The notes under the pieces were generated by a model that was not told the origin of the DNA, made no database searches, and saw nothing but the letters and a program-made list of their open reading frames with translations. The position numbers and the translations under genes are program-made. From the NCBI GenBank assembly GCA_958295665.1, contig OY282559.1, positions 134,209,241-134,273,240 on the forward strand: a stretch of DNA of 64,000 bases. Direction: 5' to 3'. This document shows positions 1 to 12,254 of the stretch, in pieces. The DNA comes from Tipula vernalis (Eukaryota > Arthropoda > Insecta > Diptera > Tipulidae). Positions within the stretch are counted from its first letter, which is position 1, and each line of letters begins with the position of its first letter.

Positions 1-56
1 TAATTCTTTCAAAACTTCATTTTTTCTTTTAATTTTGATAGATAGTTGTCTGTTTC

Positions 57-560
57 TCACACGATATTTTCACTTGTGAGTGTTAAAGAACTTATTGTCT
101 GGGCGTTCATAATATCTGTATCATCCTCATCTAATGTAATTTTGTCAATCGGTGCTCGCGAAAAATAATCAACATTTTGTTGTTTTTCAGCTTCTCGATG
201 TTCTATGGTGTACTGGAATTCTGAGAGAAATGAAGCGTAACGCAGTAAGCGGCTGGATGTCATCGAAGGTAAATTTCTATTCAGTTTGAAAATATGTGTT
301 AACGGTTTGTTGTCCGTTACTAGCTTGAACTTCTGATCATATACGTACATGTACAATCTTTTAATAGTCCAATAAATTGCTAGTGCTTCACGGTCTAAGT
401 GGCTATAATTTTGTTCTGCAATAGACAGTGAACGAGATATGAAAGTAACCGATTTTTCTTCCCCTTGAATGACTTGAGATAATATTCCCGCTATTCCGAC
501 TGGGCTTGCATCGCATGATACGGTGATGGGTAACGCTGGATGGAATGGCAGTAAATTTTA
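57..560 (-). pseudogene. gypsy A RNase H domain
   Basis: This is the RNase H part of the gypsy A polyprotein, which degrades the RNA strand of the RNA:DNA hybrid during reverse transcription. On the minus strand I read CDASPVGIAG near 530, DREALAI near 395, TDNKPLTHIF near 310 and NVDYFSRAP near 160, i.e. the D-E-D-D type residues in order. The frame that starts at 356 is only the second half; the first half continues upstream through 357-560 in the same frame and overlaps the 3' end of the RT open frame in another phase. That implies a frameshift around 490-560. Length and spacing are otherwise normal for gypsy elements. Confidence 0.85.
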
Positions 561-1100
561 TCACTTGCTATTTCTGTTTTTAATCTCATAGATGCTGCTT
601 CACACTTTTCTGTCCATCGAAATTTTACTTTACTATGTAGAAGCAAGCGAAGTGGATTTGTTAGTGTAGCTGCATCTTTAATGAATTTCGAATAATACGT
701 GAATAGTCCAAGAAATTGTTGAACTTCGCGAGTGTTCTTCGGACGTGCTGCTTCCATTACCGCCTTTATTTTCTCTGGAGCCTTTGATATTTTAGTTTGT
801 TCGATCTGATATCCCAGATAATTGATTTTCGTCTGGAAGAATTTGCATTTTTTCGCATTTATATGAAGGTTGTATTTTTTCAACCGGTCGAAACAATCAA
901 TAAGGCGCTGGTAACACTCGTTGTAATTTGATCCTTGGATTACGATGTCATCGAAGTAGGTTGACGTACCCTCCAGACCTTGAAGCACCTGGTCTAGTAT
1001 TCAATGAAATTCGCTTAGAGCCGTTTTAATGCCAAACGCTAGTCTGTTGAATTTGTAAGTACCCTTATGTGTGGTTATCGTTTGAATTTTTGCACTATCC
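491..1100 (-). pseudogene. gypsy A reverse transcriptase, C-terminal half
   Basis: The palm motif is present as YFDDIVI (the YxDD box) near 945, followed by the thumb/connection motif FLGLFTYYSKFIKD near 700. Upstream of the open frame, 990-1090 still encodes recognisable RT (AKIQTITTHKGTYKFNRL) but holds an in-frame stop. There the sequence jumps from the CTL motif of the previous frame without the roughly ten codons expected before the conserved AKIQT segment. The RT is therefore inactivated by a small deletion, a frameshift and a stop. Both aspartates of the YxDD box remain. Confidence 0.85.
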
Positions 1101-2006
1101 TCATCCATTTGTTGTTAATGTACAAAAGTACTTAGAATTTTTTAATTTGTTAAGAATTTCCTCAATGCGCGGAATCGGGTAATGTGCGTCTTCGAGTAGT
1201 CTGTTTACGCCTACTTTATAGTCCACGCACAATCGAACTTCATTTTCTGGTTTTGGAATACACACTAACGGTGATCCCCAATCGGATGTATTAACCTTCG
1301 TAATTATTCCTTCTTGTTCAAGAATGTTTAATTCCTTTTCGATTTGTTCTCTTCGTAAAAACGGTACCTCTCTTGCTTTGTGAAATATTGGTTTAGCATC
1401 TGGTCTAAGTTTTAGTGAACAGTGGACATCTGGAATTTTCCCCACTTTTTGTTCAAAAATTTCACTATATTTTGTGCTGAGTTTGCGAATGTCCTCTTCG
1501 ACATTTTCAGTTGACAGAATTTCATTTACTAATTCACCTGCATTCTTCCCATCTAATTGTTGTAAATTGATGTTGAGATTTCGAATCCATGTTCTCCCCA
1601 AAATAGCTTGTCGCCCTGTATCGACTATATACATTTCTTTCGTAATTAGTTTGTCCTTGTATGTCGCTTTTACCGTTACTACTCCATAAGGTTTAAAAAT
1701 TTCTTTGAGATATGATCGGAATTCTATGTTTATCTGTCTCACTGGATTTGAAATATTGAGATTCTCAAAAGTGTCCTTCGGAATCAGAGTGTATCCTACT
1801 CCCGAATCAACTTCGAATTGCTGGTCCTTTCCTTCTATTCCGATATTTACGTAATATTTCTCTGCTTGATTACTGCATCTTGAATAATTTGTATACACAT
1901 CATACACGTTCTGGATATAATTTTCATTTACTTGCGAATTCACTGTGCTTATAGCTCTTTTGTTATTTAATAGAGTCGTAATACATACTCTCTCTACATG
2001 ACCCAC
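1101..2006 (-). pseudogene. gypsy A aspartic protease plus reverse transcriptase N-terminal half
   Basis: The 301-residue frame opens with the retropepsin domain: VDSGVGYTLIP (D-S-G active site, about residues 66-75) and the distal AILGRTWIRNL motif near residue 135. A linker and the RT fingers follow: KLRPDAKPIFHKAR near residue 200 and WGSPLVCIPKP and RLCVDYK near residues 243-265. The frame ends just before the first catalytic aspartate of the RT palm. The protease cleaves the polyprotein and RT copies the genomic RNA; both are in the same frame, as in many gypsy elements. It is adjacent to and downstream of gag in this strand. Confidence 0.88.
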
Positions 2007-2901
2007 TTACTTGCATTGTTTGCAGTGAAGTCTTTCTCTATTGATCTTGCAATTGCTGGTATCGTGATTGCCGCGCGCATATCGTAAGCAAAGACCCGTT
2101 AATCCTAGTTCTTTAAAATTGACTCGACCATGTGGTCTTAATTGATTTCTGTGTCTGGAGTTGTGATTCTGGCTGTTTCGGTTACGGATATGGCTTCTTG
2201 ATTGTCGATTATTTGTAGTTTTGCTCACATCACTATCACCCTGTTGTTCTGGATTTTGATTTGCAATTTCCTTGCAATCTATCTTTGATGCCTCTGATGA
2301 CAACGCCAATTCCGTTTCATTTAAATTCCAATTTCCCGGCTTGAAGCAACTTTGTTCTGATTGAGTTGTCACTAATTCCTCTGATGAATTGCGACAGTAA
2401 GAATGTATCCGCAATTGACGCGGAACATTCCTTCCAGTTGAGTTTATATGTTGGTACGAATCCTCGAATGGCTGCTACGTAATCTGCGATTGATTCATTT
2501 GGTTTTTGATTTCGTATTAACAATCGATGTCTTTCCACTAATAAATTTGGTTCTGGACTTAAGTGGTTTTTCATTATTTTCACCAGCTCATCGTATTCCT
2601 CTTCCATTGGTGATTTTGGTGCAATTAAATTTGACATAATACTGTAACATTCCGGTCCAATACAGTTTAAAAATATTGCCTTGTATTTTCATTTGTCTTC
2701 TTTTATCTTTTTGAGGTCGAAATATATTTCAAGACGCAGGATATATTGTTGAAACGGTTCCTTTTTGGTGTCGAAATTGGCGAACACATAATTATTCTCA
2801 CTTCCTTCATGTGTCTTATTTCCCGTTAGAAGAGCTTCGATTAACTGTTTTTGTTGAGCTGCTTGTGTTGCAAGAAATATTTTAAATTGTTCTGCATCCA
2901 C
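2007..2901 (-). pseudogene. gypsy A gag (capsid and zinc knuckle), frameshifted
   Basis: Three overlapping minus-strand frames make up the gag. The N-terminal piece (2901-2689) starts MDAEQFKIFLATQ. The capsid piece (2637-2317) contains FLLSQFIRGISDNSIRTKL, a recognisable gypsy capsid motif. The nucleocapsid piece (2414-2007) ends in a CCHC-like knuckle, C-X2-Y-X4-H-X4-C, in which the second cysteine is replaced by tyrosine. Frame changes lie near 2680 and between 2317 and 2414. Gag packages the element RNA in virus-like particles. The lost cysteine and the frameshifts make it non-functional as written. Confidence 0.82.
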
Positions 2902-3006
2902 TTTAATTTTTTAATCTGGATTTTGAATTTTAATGTTGAATTTTGGTTTTACTTTATCAATCTCGTTGCTAATTGTTTTTAGACTCGTCGCCAATTGTTG
3001 TATTTC

Positions 3007-3454
<448 letters not shown>

Positions 3455-3720
3455 AATGCAGGTTTCATTTATCTTTCAACAGGATAACCCTCCTAAATAC
3501 ACTGCAACGTTAATGAAGTTTTAGTTTACGGATCAAAGAATAAGCTTTTTGGACTGGCCACCGCAGAGCTCACCCAATCGAGAAAACTTAAGGGCAGAAG
3601 TTAAGCGTGGATTAGAAAACAAAACTTGTAATAGCTCACACGAGCTACTCCAAAATATTGAGGAAATCTAGAAAACAGTGTCGCATTGTCGAACATCAGT
3701 AACCTGTTTTCTGAAATGTG
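3455..3720 (+). pseudogene. Tc1-like transposase, C-terminal relic
   Basis: Translation of the plus strand gives FQQDNPPKYTA, then DWPPQSSPNRENLRAEVKRG, matching the second catalytic aspartate (QQDN) and the conserved C-terminal block of Tc1 transposases (DWPPQSPDLNPIE-type). Stops interrupt it, and the usual N-P-I-E glutamate region reads as SPNRENL. The N-terminal DNA-binding part is absent and no TIR pair was found, so only a fragment remains. Confidence 0.75.
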
Positions 3721-6427
3721 GTGGTTCTGAAAAAAAAGCGGCTATCAGGGTCTCAGGCACGTGCCTAGTGTACCTACAACGGAATGAACTGCTCTAAACC
3801 TTGCAAATTCGAACATATCCGAGCTTGTGTTATGTCACAAGTGACACCAGTTGTTAACGATTCATCGGCGGATGGGAATCCATCTCCAAACAACCGTACA
3901 AAATTATTATCATTAGAAGCGCGCAACTTTTGTTTGCGAAACTGGAGAAAATCTAGTCCGAAAATTAAATAATTCAGTGATTGAAAATTGAAATGTTTGA
4001 TCAACGCAATCTTAAAATTTTTGTCCTTGGAAAATTCTTAACCATGTCGAAGACTGATCATGTTTCATCCAATATGAGCCAAGAAACGGGAATCGATGAA
4101 CCCGGAAAACCCGTATGAGAAGCCAACGAGGCATCGTTTACCCGAGCAGCATTTATAAGATATAACCATTTCCAGCTGCACATTATATGAAAAAGAAGAC
4201 ACAAGTGATGTTGTCATAAAAAGTCAGTGCAATATGATGGTTTTTATAGTAGTGGCCTATGTTTTTTAGAACGAATATCAAAACTTGACGATTACGATAA
4301 TTCGAGTGATCGCTTCATACACTCTGTTAGAAGCAGAGTAAATCATACTTAAGTTTTAATATGTTAGCTTGAATCAAAACAAAGAAACGATTTGAAATAA
4401 TTTTTAGTCACATTCACATGTCACAGCAATCTACACAACAAACCTCGATTTGTCTTTGAACAAGTTTGTACATGATTCGTGTTGCCAAATATATTTTGTG
4501 AACGTAATGTTGCTTTGTTTTATTCATTTTAGTTAGTTCATGTTAATGCATGGTCCAATATTGACATGGTCCGAAAGTGAAAAAAACGAATATTTGGGAA
4601 AAAGGGAAAAACCGACTGCCTTTAGCCTCAAATACACTTCAGGTAAATATTTGTTTTCAATTGTAATTTTCTAATGATTATATTTTTTTCAAATTGTGTG
4701 TATTATGTTAAATAAAGAAGGTGAAATTGTAAACCCCTTGGGCAGCAGTCGTGTTGCAATAATGGCAAAGACCTCTGTACAGTAAATTTGAAAGTTATGA
4801 TAAATAAAACCATTTTAGTGATGAAGTAGAATTGTGTAACGTCAACAATTCTTTAATGTATAGTTGATAATTGTTTAGTTGAAATAATCCTAGCCGTCCG
4901 TATTAAATTAAAATTCGCCGGTTTGGCGCCAGATTGCTTTATCAGCCAAAAATAAATTTCACCTTGTAAAAATTTATATTATGCGATTCTTTCTTAATCT
5001 CATTCTAGTCGTATGAATAACTAAATAAATAAAACTTTAAACCATGGCCGGTCTGTCACATTCGGCTAATAAATAATCTAAGAAAACATACAGCTTTGAT
5101 CTGTCTTGGAATTTGAACCCACGGTAAAGTTAAAGATGATTCAATATATAAAATAAGAATATATAGGTATGTCAGATATATCATTTCTCTCAACAACACG
5201 GAATTCAAAGTACATCATAATAGCAATGACCTTGTGTTTCCACCGAGTACGAAGAAGAAGAACAGATTTATGTTTAGTCAGTCCGATAGTAAAAAAAAAA
5301 ATCTTAAATACAATTTAAATATAATTAAATCAATGTCGATAAATAAATCATGAAGCCTGTTCCTGTTATCTATAATGCTGATATAATACTCGTACTATCA
5401 CCTTAGTGCGGTAGACAGATAACATACAACTTGAACACTATCGATTATCTACTATAATGTGTTTACTATTTGTCTGTTGATCACTATGTAAGAGTCTAGC
5501 AAAATTGATAATAAATAAATAACAAAAGTTCAATGCTTGTGGTTATCGCATCTTTAGAACTCAGTAGAACTATAACAACCGCATATAATTAGCAGTTTCT
5601 ACTAATAAACAAAATATATCTGAAGAGATCCCCGGCTTTCTAATACAAAACAATTATATAATACAACAGCTGAAACTAATGATAAAATGATAAACTAATA
5701 AATTATATTTACAAAATAATAAAAAAAAAAAAATGTAATTGATAATTTAACGTATTTTGTTGTTGGTTGCCTGTCGTCTATTTGTTCGATATATAATTTG
5801 TTTTTTATCGAAACTGTCCATCAAAAAATTATTTACCTCGTCGGTATATTATTAATTTAAACGATGGGAGGAAGTATGGACGTAGATGTACACGCCGATA
5901 GAAAATGTATGTATATCGTGTCATTTAGATTTTAGATATAAAATTCAAGAAGCAAAGTGGCGTGATGTGTATATGTGTGTGTGATATACATAGATTTATG
6001 TATATCGCTTTGTATATAAGCTATAAATTTCAAGTTTGACGTCAATTGGATATTCGATTAAGATACCTATTATTACAAAGGTATCTTAATCGATCGAATT
6101 ACGTATTTGTGTTAAGGGACTATGGTATGTATTTATTTGTTATACAAAATTTGAAGAAAGTCGTTTGTTTTTTACGTAAAATACGTATTTAAACAAAAAA
6201 AAAAATTGACCTTCACATGAAATTTCAAGGTCATCCAACATATTTTAATAATCTGTCCTTCTGAAGACGACATAACTTGATTTTGGAACGTTTTTGGCTA
6301 CAATTTTTAATTTTCGAGTAATTTAATTGATTAAGTTTAGTATAAACTCCTCAGTTATCACTTTTCTGAAACTAGATGTGTATACGGCTCGAAAAATAAT
6401 GGATTGCACTTAAGATGAAAATATCTT
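3721..6427. other. AT-rich stretch without recognisable genes
   Basis: Only short meaningless open frames are present. A 76-residue frame at 3774-4004 (minus) shows no motif I recognise. Short A- and T-runs are scattered through it. The only structured feature noted is a small hairpin at 6055-6092. Confidence 0.5.
6055..6092. repeat. perfect 13-bp-arm hairpin
   Basis: CGATTAAGATACC at 6055-6067 is the exact reverse complement of 6080-6092, with a 12-base loop. It could form a small RNA or DNA hairpin; function unknown. Confidence 0.8.
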
Positions 6428-6726
6428 ATTTTTTATAATAAAAGCAACTTATCGATTTGTTTAATGTAACTTAATTGAAAAAACGTTTTTCCTTATAGTA
6501 ACAATGATTTTTAATAATACTTTGGATTTTAGAAGATCGATTTCGACAACTACTCATATTTTTAGATAATTGCTAAAAATGATCAGAGTTATAACTATCT
6601 CTAGATATTTGTTAAAAAAGAATTAATAAAGTATTATTAAAAATCATTGTTACTATAAGGAAAACGGTTTTTTTTTTCAATTAAGTCACATTACAAAAAA
6701 CTAAGTCGTTTTTTATTATAAAAAGT
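6428..6726. repeat. foldback (MITE-like) inverted repeat
   Basis: Arms at about 6428-6523 and 6628-6726 are reverse complements with few mismatches; the core CCTTATAGTAACAATGATTT is identical in both. The loop of about 100 bases has no coding capacity. This is the structure of a short non-autonomous foldback/MITE element. No target duplication was identified. Confidence 0.8.
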
Positions 6727-7239
6727 GGCAAAATAAACATAAGAAAACAAAATTGTATTTAGACCAAAGGAGGCCAAAAGATGGCGCTATTATTATTATA
6801 ATTTTTTTCCAATTGTGACCACAGTTTATCTTTGCTGTTTATAAATCGACGTCAGATTTTTATCTAAAATAGAAGTACATATTTGACCTTAGCGGCCATT
6901 TGTAGGGCATAAGGACCTTATAATTTATAGAAATCTCTTAAAAAATATTTTACATAAAAGTATATTTTATAGCGTTGCCAGACTACGGTTTAATAAATCC
7001 GATTTAGCTAAACTGGACCAGCTACTTGTTGGATTTAAATAAATTTATAGGCACACACACACAATTGAAATTATATTTTAGTAATTTAATTTATTTTTTA
7101 TTTAATAAATTTAGTTTTAATTTGTCACATTAATTTTGTGTTGATTACCACCATTTTGTGTTGAGAAAGTAATTATGCTGTTTTCATAGTGTAGTTAACA
7201 ACAACTTAATGGGGTCTTCCTTTTTAATGGGGCATGTTA

Positions 7240-7428
7240 TTTTGCATTATTTGGTTTTTTTTTGGGGATTTGTATTTTTTGGAATATGATGGTATTCCGA
7301 AATTTTCATCGAAACTGACTCCAAAATTTATGGAGGCAAAAGTAATTCGTAGGTTTGGAACGGTAGCTTACGAATTAGGAGGTAAGGATAGAAAGTACTT
7401 TGGTATTTTCCATGGAAAGAATATTTGA
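7240..7428 (+). pseudogene. possible gypsy integrase C-terminal relic
   Basis: The 64-residue frame contains KFSSKLTPKFMEAKVIRR, GTVAYELGG and FGIFHGKNI. The pattern (K-L-x-P-K-F ... Y-x-L ... F-H) resembles the C-terminal tail of Ty3/gypsy integrases. No other part of an integrase is next to it, so this would be a small isolated relic. The match is by pattern only. Confidence 0.4.
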
Positions 7429-7915
7429 GCCTAACCTTCGGAAAAATTGCATAATAAAAACATTTCTGCCTCACAACTTGTTCCTTCTTAGTTCCTCACG
7501 TTCCTCGCAACTTGTTCATTCAAGTCGATTAAGCTTAACATTTTCTCAAACCCATTAAACTTACTAAAATTTATAAATCTCTAAAATTAAATGTTAGGGG
7601 TTTGATCAAAATTTAATTGATGGTCCCGTTGGATTCATTTAAATACTCATGTTTGATGGAAAGGGGAAAAAAGAGTTAGACTTTTTTTTATATATAAATG
7701 AATAACTAAATGAACTATTAAAGTAGGGCAGACTATTAGGATATGACTGTCGAGGGGATATAAGTGTATTTTTTTCTGAAATAAGGGGGTTACATACTAA
7801 ATAAACCTACGGCCATAAAATTACCTAACCCACATAAGTATTTAAATTTTAGTATGCAGTCACCCTACAAACATAAAAGTGTTTATTTTTATCATCAAAG
7901 CGGTTTTCATAAATT
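7429..7915. other. AT-rich flank left of the copia insertion
   Basis: I see no gene. The last five bases before the element (7916-7920, GATGC) are the left target-site duplication of the copia insertion. Confidence 0.5.
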
Positions 7916-7920
7916 GATGC

Positions 7921-8069
7921 TGTTGAAATTATAAAACACGACTTTTATCTTTTATATATTTCACTCGAATGAATGTTTTTTATTCACCACAAACAAATGT
8001 CAAAATAATAATGCAGGGTTGCCTGCTATTACATCAGAATGAATTATCAGAGTTGTTGTTTTTTTAACA
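7921..8069 (-). repeat. copia 3' LTR
   Basis: This pairs with 12119-12254. It differs mainly by a short extra segment (about 13 bases, near 8035-8050) and some substitutions. Both ends are TG...CA. Confidence 0.95.
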
Positions 8070-8079
8070 CCCTCACTTT
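8070..8079 (-). promoter_or_regulatory. copia polypurine tract
   Basis: On the minus strand AAAGTGAGGG abuts the 3' LTR directly. This is the expected position and composition for the primer of plus-strand DNA synthesis. Confidence 0.8.
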
Positions 8080-8270
8080 AAAATTCTCAAATTCAAAAAC
8101 TATTCAGATTTTTTTAACAAACTATCGTTAATTCAAATCTTAAAGAAATTTTAAATTTTAACCAATAAAAAATATTACATTAATTTAACAATATCCAGTA
8201 AATTAAGCTTTAAGAAAAATAAACAGATTTTACTTGATTTATCTAAATTAGATCAAACATAAATCACATC

Positions 8271-8915
8271 TTATTGCAAATTCATGAGTTTATTGCAAAA
8301 AACTTGCTTGTCTTTGGTGATTGCCTTCGTTAAACCATCAGCAACCATTTAGTCAGTCGAAATATACTTGATGTTAATGGTTGAATCCGAAACTTTTTCA
8401 CGTAAAAAATGATACTTGATATCGATATGCTTAGAACGTTGTCTGAACCCGTCTGATTCGGCTAATTTAATTGCTCCCTGGTTGTCACACAAAATCGTTG
8501 TCGCAGTATTGATTTCATCAAGAAAATCTGAACAAAATTGTTTCAACCAAATTACTTCCTGGACCGTCGAAGCCAATGCCATATATTCGGCCTCTGTGCT
8601 TGATAAAGCAACCGTTGGTTGTCTTTTGCTACTCCACGTTATTGCCCCATTGCACAACTTAAATACATAGCCTGTGCACGATCGCCGTTTATCGATGTCG
8701 GATCCCCAGTCCGAATCTGAATAACCAACCAATTCACTATCACTTTCGTTTGTGAATGTTAACTTGTAATCGATAGTGCCCTTTAAATATCGAAAAATTC
8801 TTTTGACTGCCTTCCAATGAGCCAAACTATGATTCGTATTAAATCGGCTGACATCATTAACCGCAAATGCTAAATGTGGACGAGTGCCTTGAACTAAATA
8901 GAGCAATGAGCCCAC
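8271..8915 (-). pseudogene. copia RNase H domain, C-terminus of pol
   Basis: Motifs in order: LLYLVQGTRPHLAFAV at the RT/RNase H junction, GYSDSDWGSD (first D), SSTEAEYMAL (E), LCDNQGAIKLA (D) and SKHIDIKYHFLRE. The readable frame stops at 8349, but the same frame continues after one TAA with MVADGLTKAI and a natural-looking C-terminus ending at 8271. A second in-frame stop, TAG at about 8919, separates it from the RT. Both stops are single-base-change type lesions in an otherwise continuous frame. Confidence 0.93.
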
Positions 8916-8921
8916 AGCCTC

Positions 8922-9701
8922 CTAATATGGCACATTTTTGACTTCCTCGCCATTAATTTTACTCATCGGCATATTTAATGACAATTTTTGATTTGGATCC
9001 GCCGGTGTCGAAATCGGTTTGCATTCTTGCATGCCAAAACGTTTCAATATTTCCTCAGCATACCCAGATTGATCCAATTGAATTGTATCTTCGCCTTGAG
9101 TTATGCGAATGCCAACACATTCTTTAGGCGGTCCCATGTCTTTCATATTGAACGCTGTACTCAAAGCCCCTTTTCTTTTCTTCAATTGAGTTTCGTCCTT
9201 CCAAAAAATAAGTATATCATCAACATAAATGGCCAAAATTAAGTGATTACCTTTGATGAAGTAAACACACGGGTCCATTTTTGATTTCTCAAAACCAAAT
9301 GACTTGAGTGCTGCTTCGAGTTTCATGTTCCATTCTCTACCAGCTTGTTTTAGTCCGTATATTGCCCGATTTAGTCTGCACACTTGCTTGGTTCCATCAT
9401 TATATTTTTCAGGTTGCTGCATATAAATTTCCTCATGAAGTTCACCCTGAAGAAAGGCAGTAATAGCATTCATCTGATGAACCTTCAACTTGTGTTTCAC
9501 AGCAATTGCCATCAATACTCTAATCGATGCATACCTTACTACAGGTGAATATGTCTCTTCATAATCCAGACCATAAATCTGAGAACAACTCTTGGCAACC
9601 AATCTCGCTTTGTGTCTCACAATATTACCATCGGAATCTGTTTTCGTTTTAAAAACCCTGCATTGCAGGGATCTGCTTGATTGTTGATCATTGTTTTGCA
9701 T
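8922..9701 (-). pseudogene. copia reverse transcriptase
   Basis: The RT domain reads RHKARLVAK, YEETYSPVVRYASIRVLMA, then NAITAFLQGEL where the family has DVKTAFLNG, so the first catalytic aspartate appears as N. The palm box YVDDILIF is intact. The frame ends KNVPY followed by a TAG stop, beyond which the frame continues into RNase H. A frameshift near 9670 joins it to the upstream integrase/RT linker frame. Confidence 0.93.
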
Positions 9702-10084
9702 GTTAGTTCAGCAACATATTTTGGATTTGGTTTTGGTGTTCTTGATAAACGGCGAACTTCACTGTATGGTGTTATTGACTCATCTGGATCGTAATCTGGA
9801 TTATTAGGACCAACAACTGACGTATAGCTGTCATCACTCGATATAGCTTGTACATCTGACATTGTGGTACTCATTTCCTCTTCCAATAATGATTCGTTTT
9901 GCTCATCTGTGTCATTAACATCACTTGCATTATCCCTCACTGAATGTATTTCAGCCGGTGCTTCATGGAAAATTAAATCTCTACTAACAGTTAATTTTCT
10001 TGTTGATTTATTTATGTATTTATAACCTTTCTTTTCAACAAATAAAAACAAATAAAAATCATTTTCGTTGACTTCACATCCCAT
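9617..10084 (-). pseudogene. copia integrase C-terminus and integrase/RT linker
   Basis: The frame begins within the integrase C-terminal motif (FVEKKGYKYIN... TRKLTVSRDLIFHE). It then becomes an acidic, serine-rich linker (DDSYTSVVGPNNPDYDPDES) typical of the segment between copia integrase and RT. It overlaps the integrase frame at 10012-10084 in another phase, showing a frameshift near 10060-10080, and joins RT by another near 9670. Confidence 0.85.
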
Positions 10085-10722
10085 TTTTTACGTTTTTCCT
10101 TAAGTATGTGCACCATAACAGGAGAACCAAATGTTTTCAGATCACTTAAATCAACTATAGAGCCACTCCATACTTCTTTCGGAGTTGTATCAACCAACAA
10201 TGACGATACTGATCTGTTTATTATATAAACAGCCATGTTGACCGCTTCAGCCCAGTATGTGACACTTAATTTCGCATCAATTAACATGCATTTAGACCGC
10301 TCGACTATCGTTCTATTCATTCTTTCTGCTGTACGATTTTGATTGTAGAAATTGATGAATTCACATGAACAATATTCGGTTCCATTATCAGTACGTAAAA
10401 TTTTAATTTTTCTTTCACTTTGTTTTTCAATCCACGTTTTAAATTCGATGAATATTGTAAAAACTTCCTTTTTAGACTTCAGAAAATAAACAAAACATTT
10501 TCTGCTAAAATCGTCAATGAAAATCAGAAAATATCTGGCACCACCGATTGATTTGTTTTCCATCGGCCCACATAAATCTGAGTGAATCAGATCCAGTTTA
10601 TGTTTACTACGGGTTTTGCTTGATTTAAATGGTAACCGTGCATGTTTACCATATGCACACGTTTCGCAAGCTTGAATCATCGATATATCGTCTGCAAACT
10701 TTATTAACGGAAACCACACCAT
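10012..10722 (-). pseudogene. copia integrase core with a deletion in the D-x35-E motif
   Basis: Zinc-domain remnant CETCAYGKHARLPF, then SDLCGPM (first catalytic D), YFLIFIDDFSRK, RTDNGTEY (second D) and AERMNRTIVERSK (E), TYWAEAVNMAVYIINR. The second D and the E are normally separated by 35 residues; here only 20 intervene, so about 15 codons (45 bp) are missing in frame. The frame begins by a shift near 10700 relative to the gag/protease frame, which carries the pre-integrase zinc region. Integrase inserts the cDNA; this version should be dead. Confidence 0.93.
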
Positions 10723-11968
10723 CTCGCATTTTACACAAATCTTTGTGATTTATATGCCCAAGCCGCTTATGCCAAACCATAGAGTTTTCTTGTTTCGTCG
10801 TCAACATGCATTTTTCGACACCACCATCAATTTTGTAAATACCATCAATTGGGCTGCAATTTATCAAAGGACATATTTGATCATCACAGACGGTGCTGCC
10901 CTCACTCTTGAAAGTAATTGTATTTCCTTTCTCAACCATTTTCGATATTGATAGTAAATTCGCCGATAATTCAGGAACATGTAAAACTTCATCCACTTCA
11001 ATATCAAAATTATTTACCTTGAGGTTCACCTTGCCTTTTCCATTTACCTTCATGGTTGAATTGTTTGCTGCTGTAATTTGATTTACTGTAGACGTGACAC
11101 GATTTTTGATCAAATTTTCATTTGGTGTCATGTGTATTGACGCGCCGCTATCAATAAACCAGTCGCTTGATTTGTTCTTCATTCCATCATTTGATGCGAA
11201 AGCAAGAAATGCTTTCTTGGAATTTGGTTTCTTTTTGACTGTTGGCTTAATTGTGTCATTCGAGTTTTTATTCGGACAATCGGCTGCCTTATGGCCTTTT
11301 TCATTGCACTTATTGCATTTGAAAGGGAAAAAACCTTGTTGTTGTTTCTTTTTCGTCTGAAAACAATTTTTTTTTTTACTCAGAAATGCACTTTGGTTCA
11401 CAGCTCCACTATAATTTAAATCCAATAATTTTAACCGCAATTGATCCGGTGTCCACTCCATTTTACCACCAGCCAAACCCAGAGTAAATGAATTGAATTT
11501 CTCTGGTAAACCCAATAACATGATTCCAGTCAACCATTTATCACCAACTGGGAAATCCAAATCCTCTAACTTGCTTTTTATATTCAATAGTTTGTCAATA
11601 TACGACTGCATCGAATCTTGATTTTCCAGTTTAATTGATACAAATTTATGCAATAAACCAACACAATGTTGTGCTCCCTTGTCTTCACATGCTGCACGCA
11701 ATGTATTCCATGCGACAATTGGTGTTTCACATTTCTTCACCAATGGATAGAGCGATTTTTCAACATTTAAAACTAAATATGACAAAGCCTGATCAAGTTT
11801 TTTCTCTTTGTCTTCAACAGCAATGGGCTTTTCTTCGGTTGATGTATCATTCTTTACAATACAATTCTTCAACTTGTGCAATGCCAGGAAATGTTTCATA
11901 GCAAATGACCAGGAATCATAGTTTTGGCTGCCTTTCAGCTTTTCCAAATTACCATCCAGCTTTGACAT
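10646..11968 (-). pseudogene. copia gag, aspartic protease and pre-integrase domain
   Basis: The frame starts at the likely natural ATG (MSKLDGNLEKLKGSQNYDSW), near the 5' LTR and about 150 bp from it. Gag continues with LEDLDFPVGDKW and LLGLPEKF. The nucleocapsid knuckle CNKCNEKGHKAADC is an intact CCHC. The protease active site is WFIDSGASIHMT (D-S-G). The pre-integrase segment is VWHKRLGHINHKDL (the H-x-H part of the HHCC zinc finger). The last about 25 residues are out of frame relative to integrase. This 440-residue part is the best preserved portion of the element. Confidence 0.95.
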
Positions 11969-12103
11969 TCTGTTTCCTTTGTCTTAAGAATTCAAGAACG
12001 ATTTCATGATATACAGTTCACAAATTAATTATTTTATCCTTTTGCACAAATTTAAACTATAATTGATTATTTATTTAGCCGGATGCCGCAGAATCTAAAG
12101 GAT

Positions 12104-12118
12104 TCTGGGCCCATAACC
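12104..12118 (-). promoter_or_regulatory. copia primer-binding site, initiator tRNA-Met internal type
   Basis: Directly inside the 5' LTR the minus strand reads GGTTATGGGCCCAGA. This is complementary to the anticodon-side region of initiator tRNA-Met, the internal half-tRNA priming site known for Drosophila copia, rather than to a tRNA 3' end. Confidence 0.85.
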
Positions 12119-12254
12119 TGTTGAAATTATAAATCACGACTTTTATCTTTTATATATTTCACTCGAATGAATGTATTTTATTCACCAGAAACAAATGTCA
12201 AAATAATAATGCAGGGTTGCCTGTTATTACATCAGAGTTGTTGTTTTTTTAACA
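12119..12254 (-). repeat. copia 5' LTR
   Basis: Partner of 7921-8069. Followed at 12255-12259 by the right-hand GATGC target duplication. Confidence 0.95.

Larger units (their letters stand above)
1..2903 (-). mobile_element. Ty3/gypsy-like LTR retrotransposon, internal part (copy A), truncated by window edge
   Basis: Reading the minus strand from 2903 down to 1, the order is gag, zinc knuckle, aspartic protease, reverse transcriptase, RNase H, which is the Ty3/gypsy order. Integrase would follow to the left of position 1 and is not in the window. The coding region is broken by several frameshifts and stops, so this is a decayed copy. No LTR could be paired within the window; the 5' leader or LTR would lie to the right of about 2903, where a (TA)n tract now sits. 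Confidence 0.9.
7921..12254 (-). mobile_element. copia-like LTR retrotransposon, structurally complete insertion
   Basis: Two LTRs of 149 and 136 bp bound the element; each begins TGTTGAAATTATAAA and ends TTTTTAACA. The insertion is flanked by a perfect 5-bp duplication, GATGC, at 7916-7920 and 12255-12259. The coding strand is minus: the 5' LTR is at the right. A PBS and a polypurine tract adjoin the LTRs in the correct places. The polyprotein order is gag, protease, integrase, RT, RNase H, diagnostic of Ty1/copia. The total length of 4.33 kb is a little shorter than typical copia. Several frameshifts and stops make this copy non-autonomous. Confidence 0.97.
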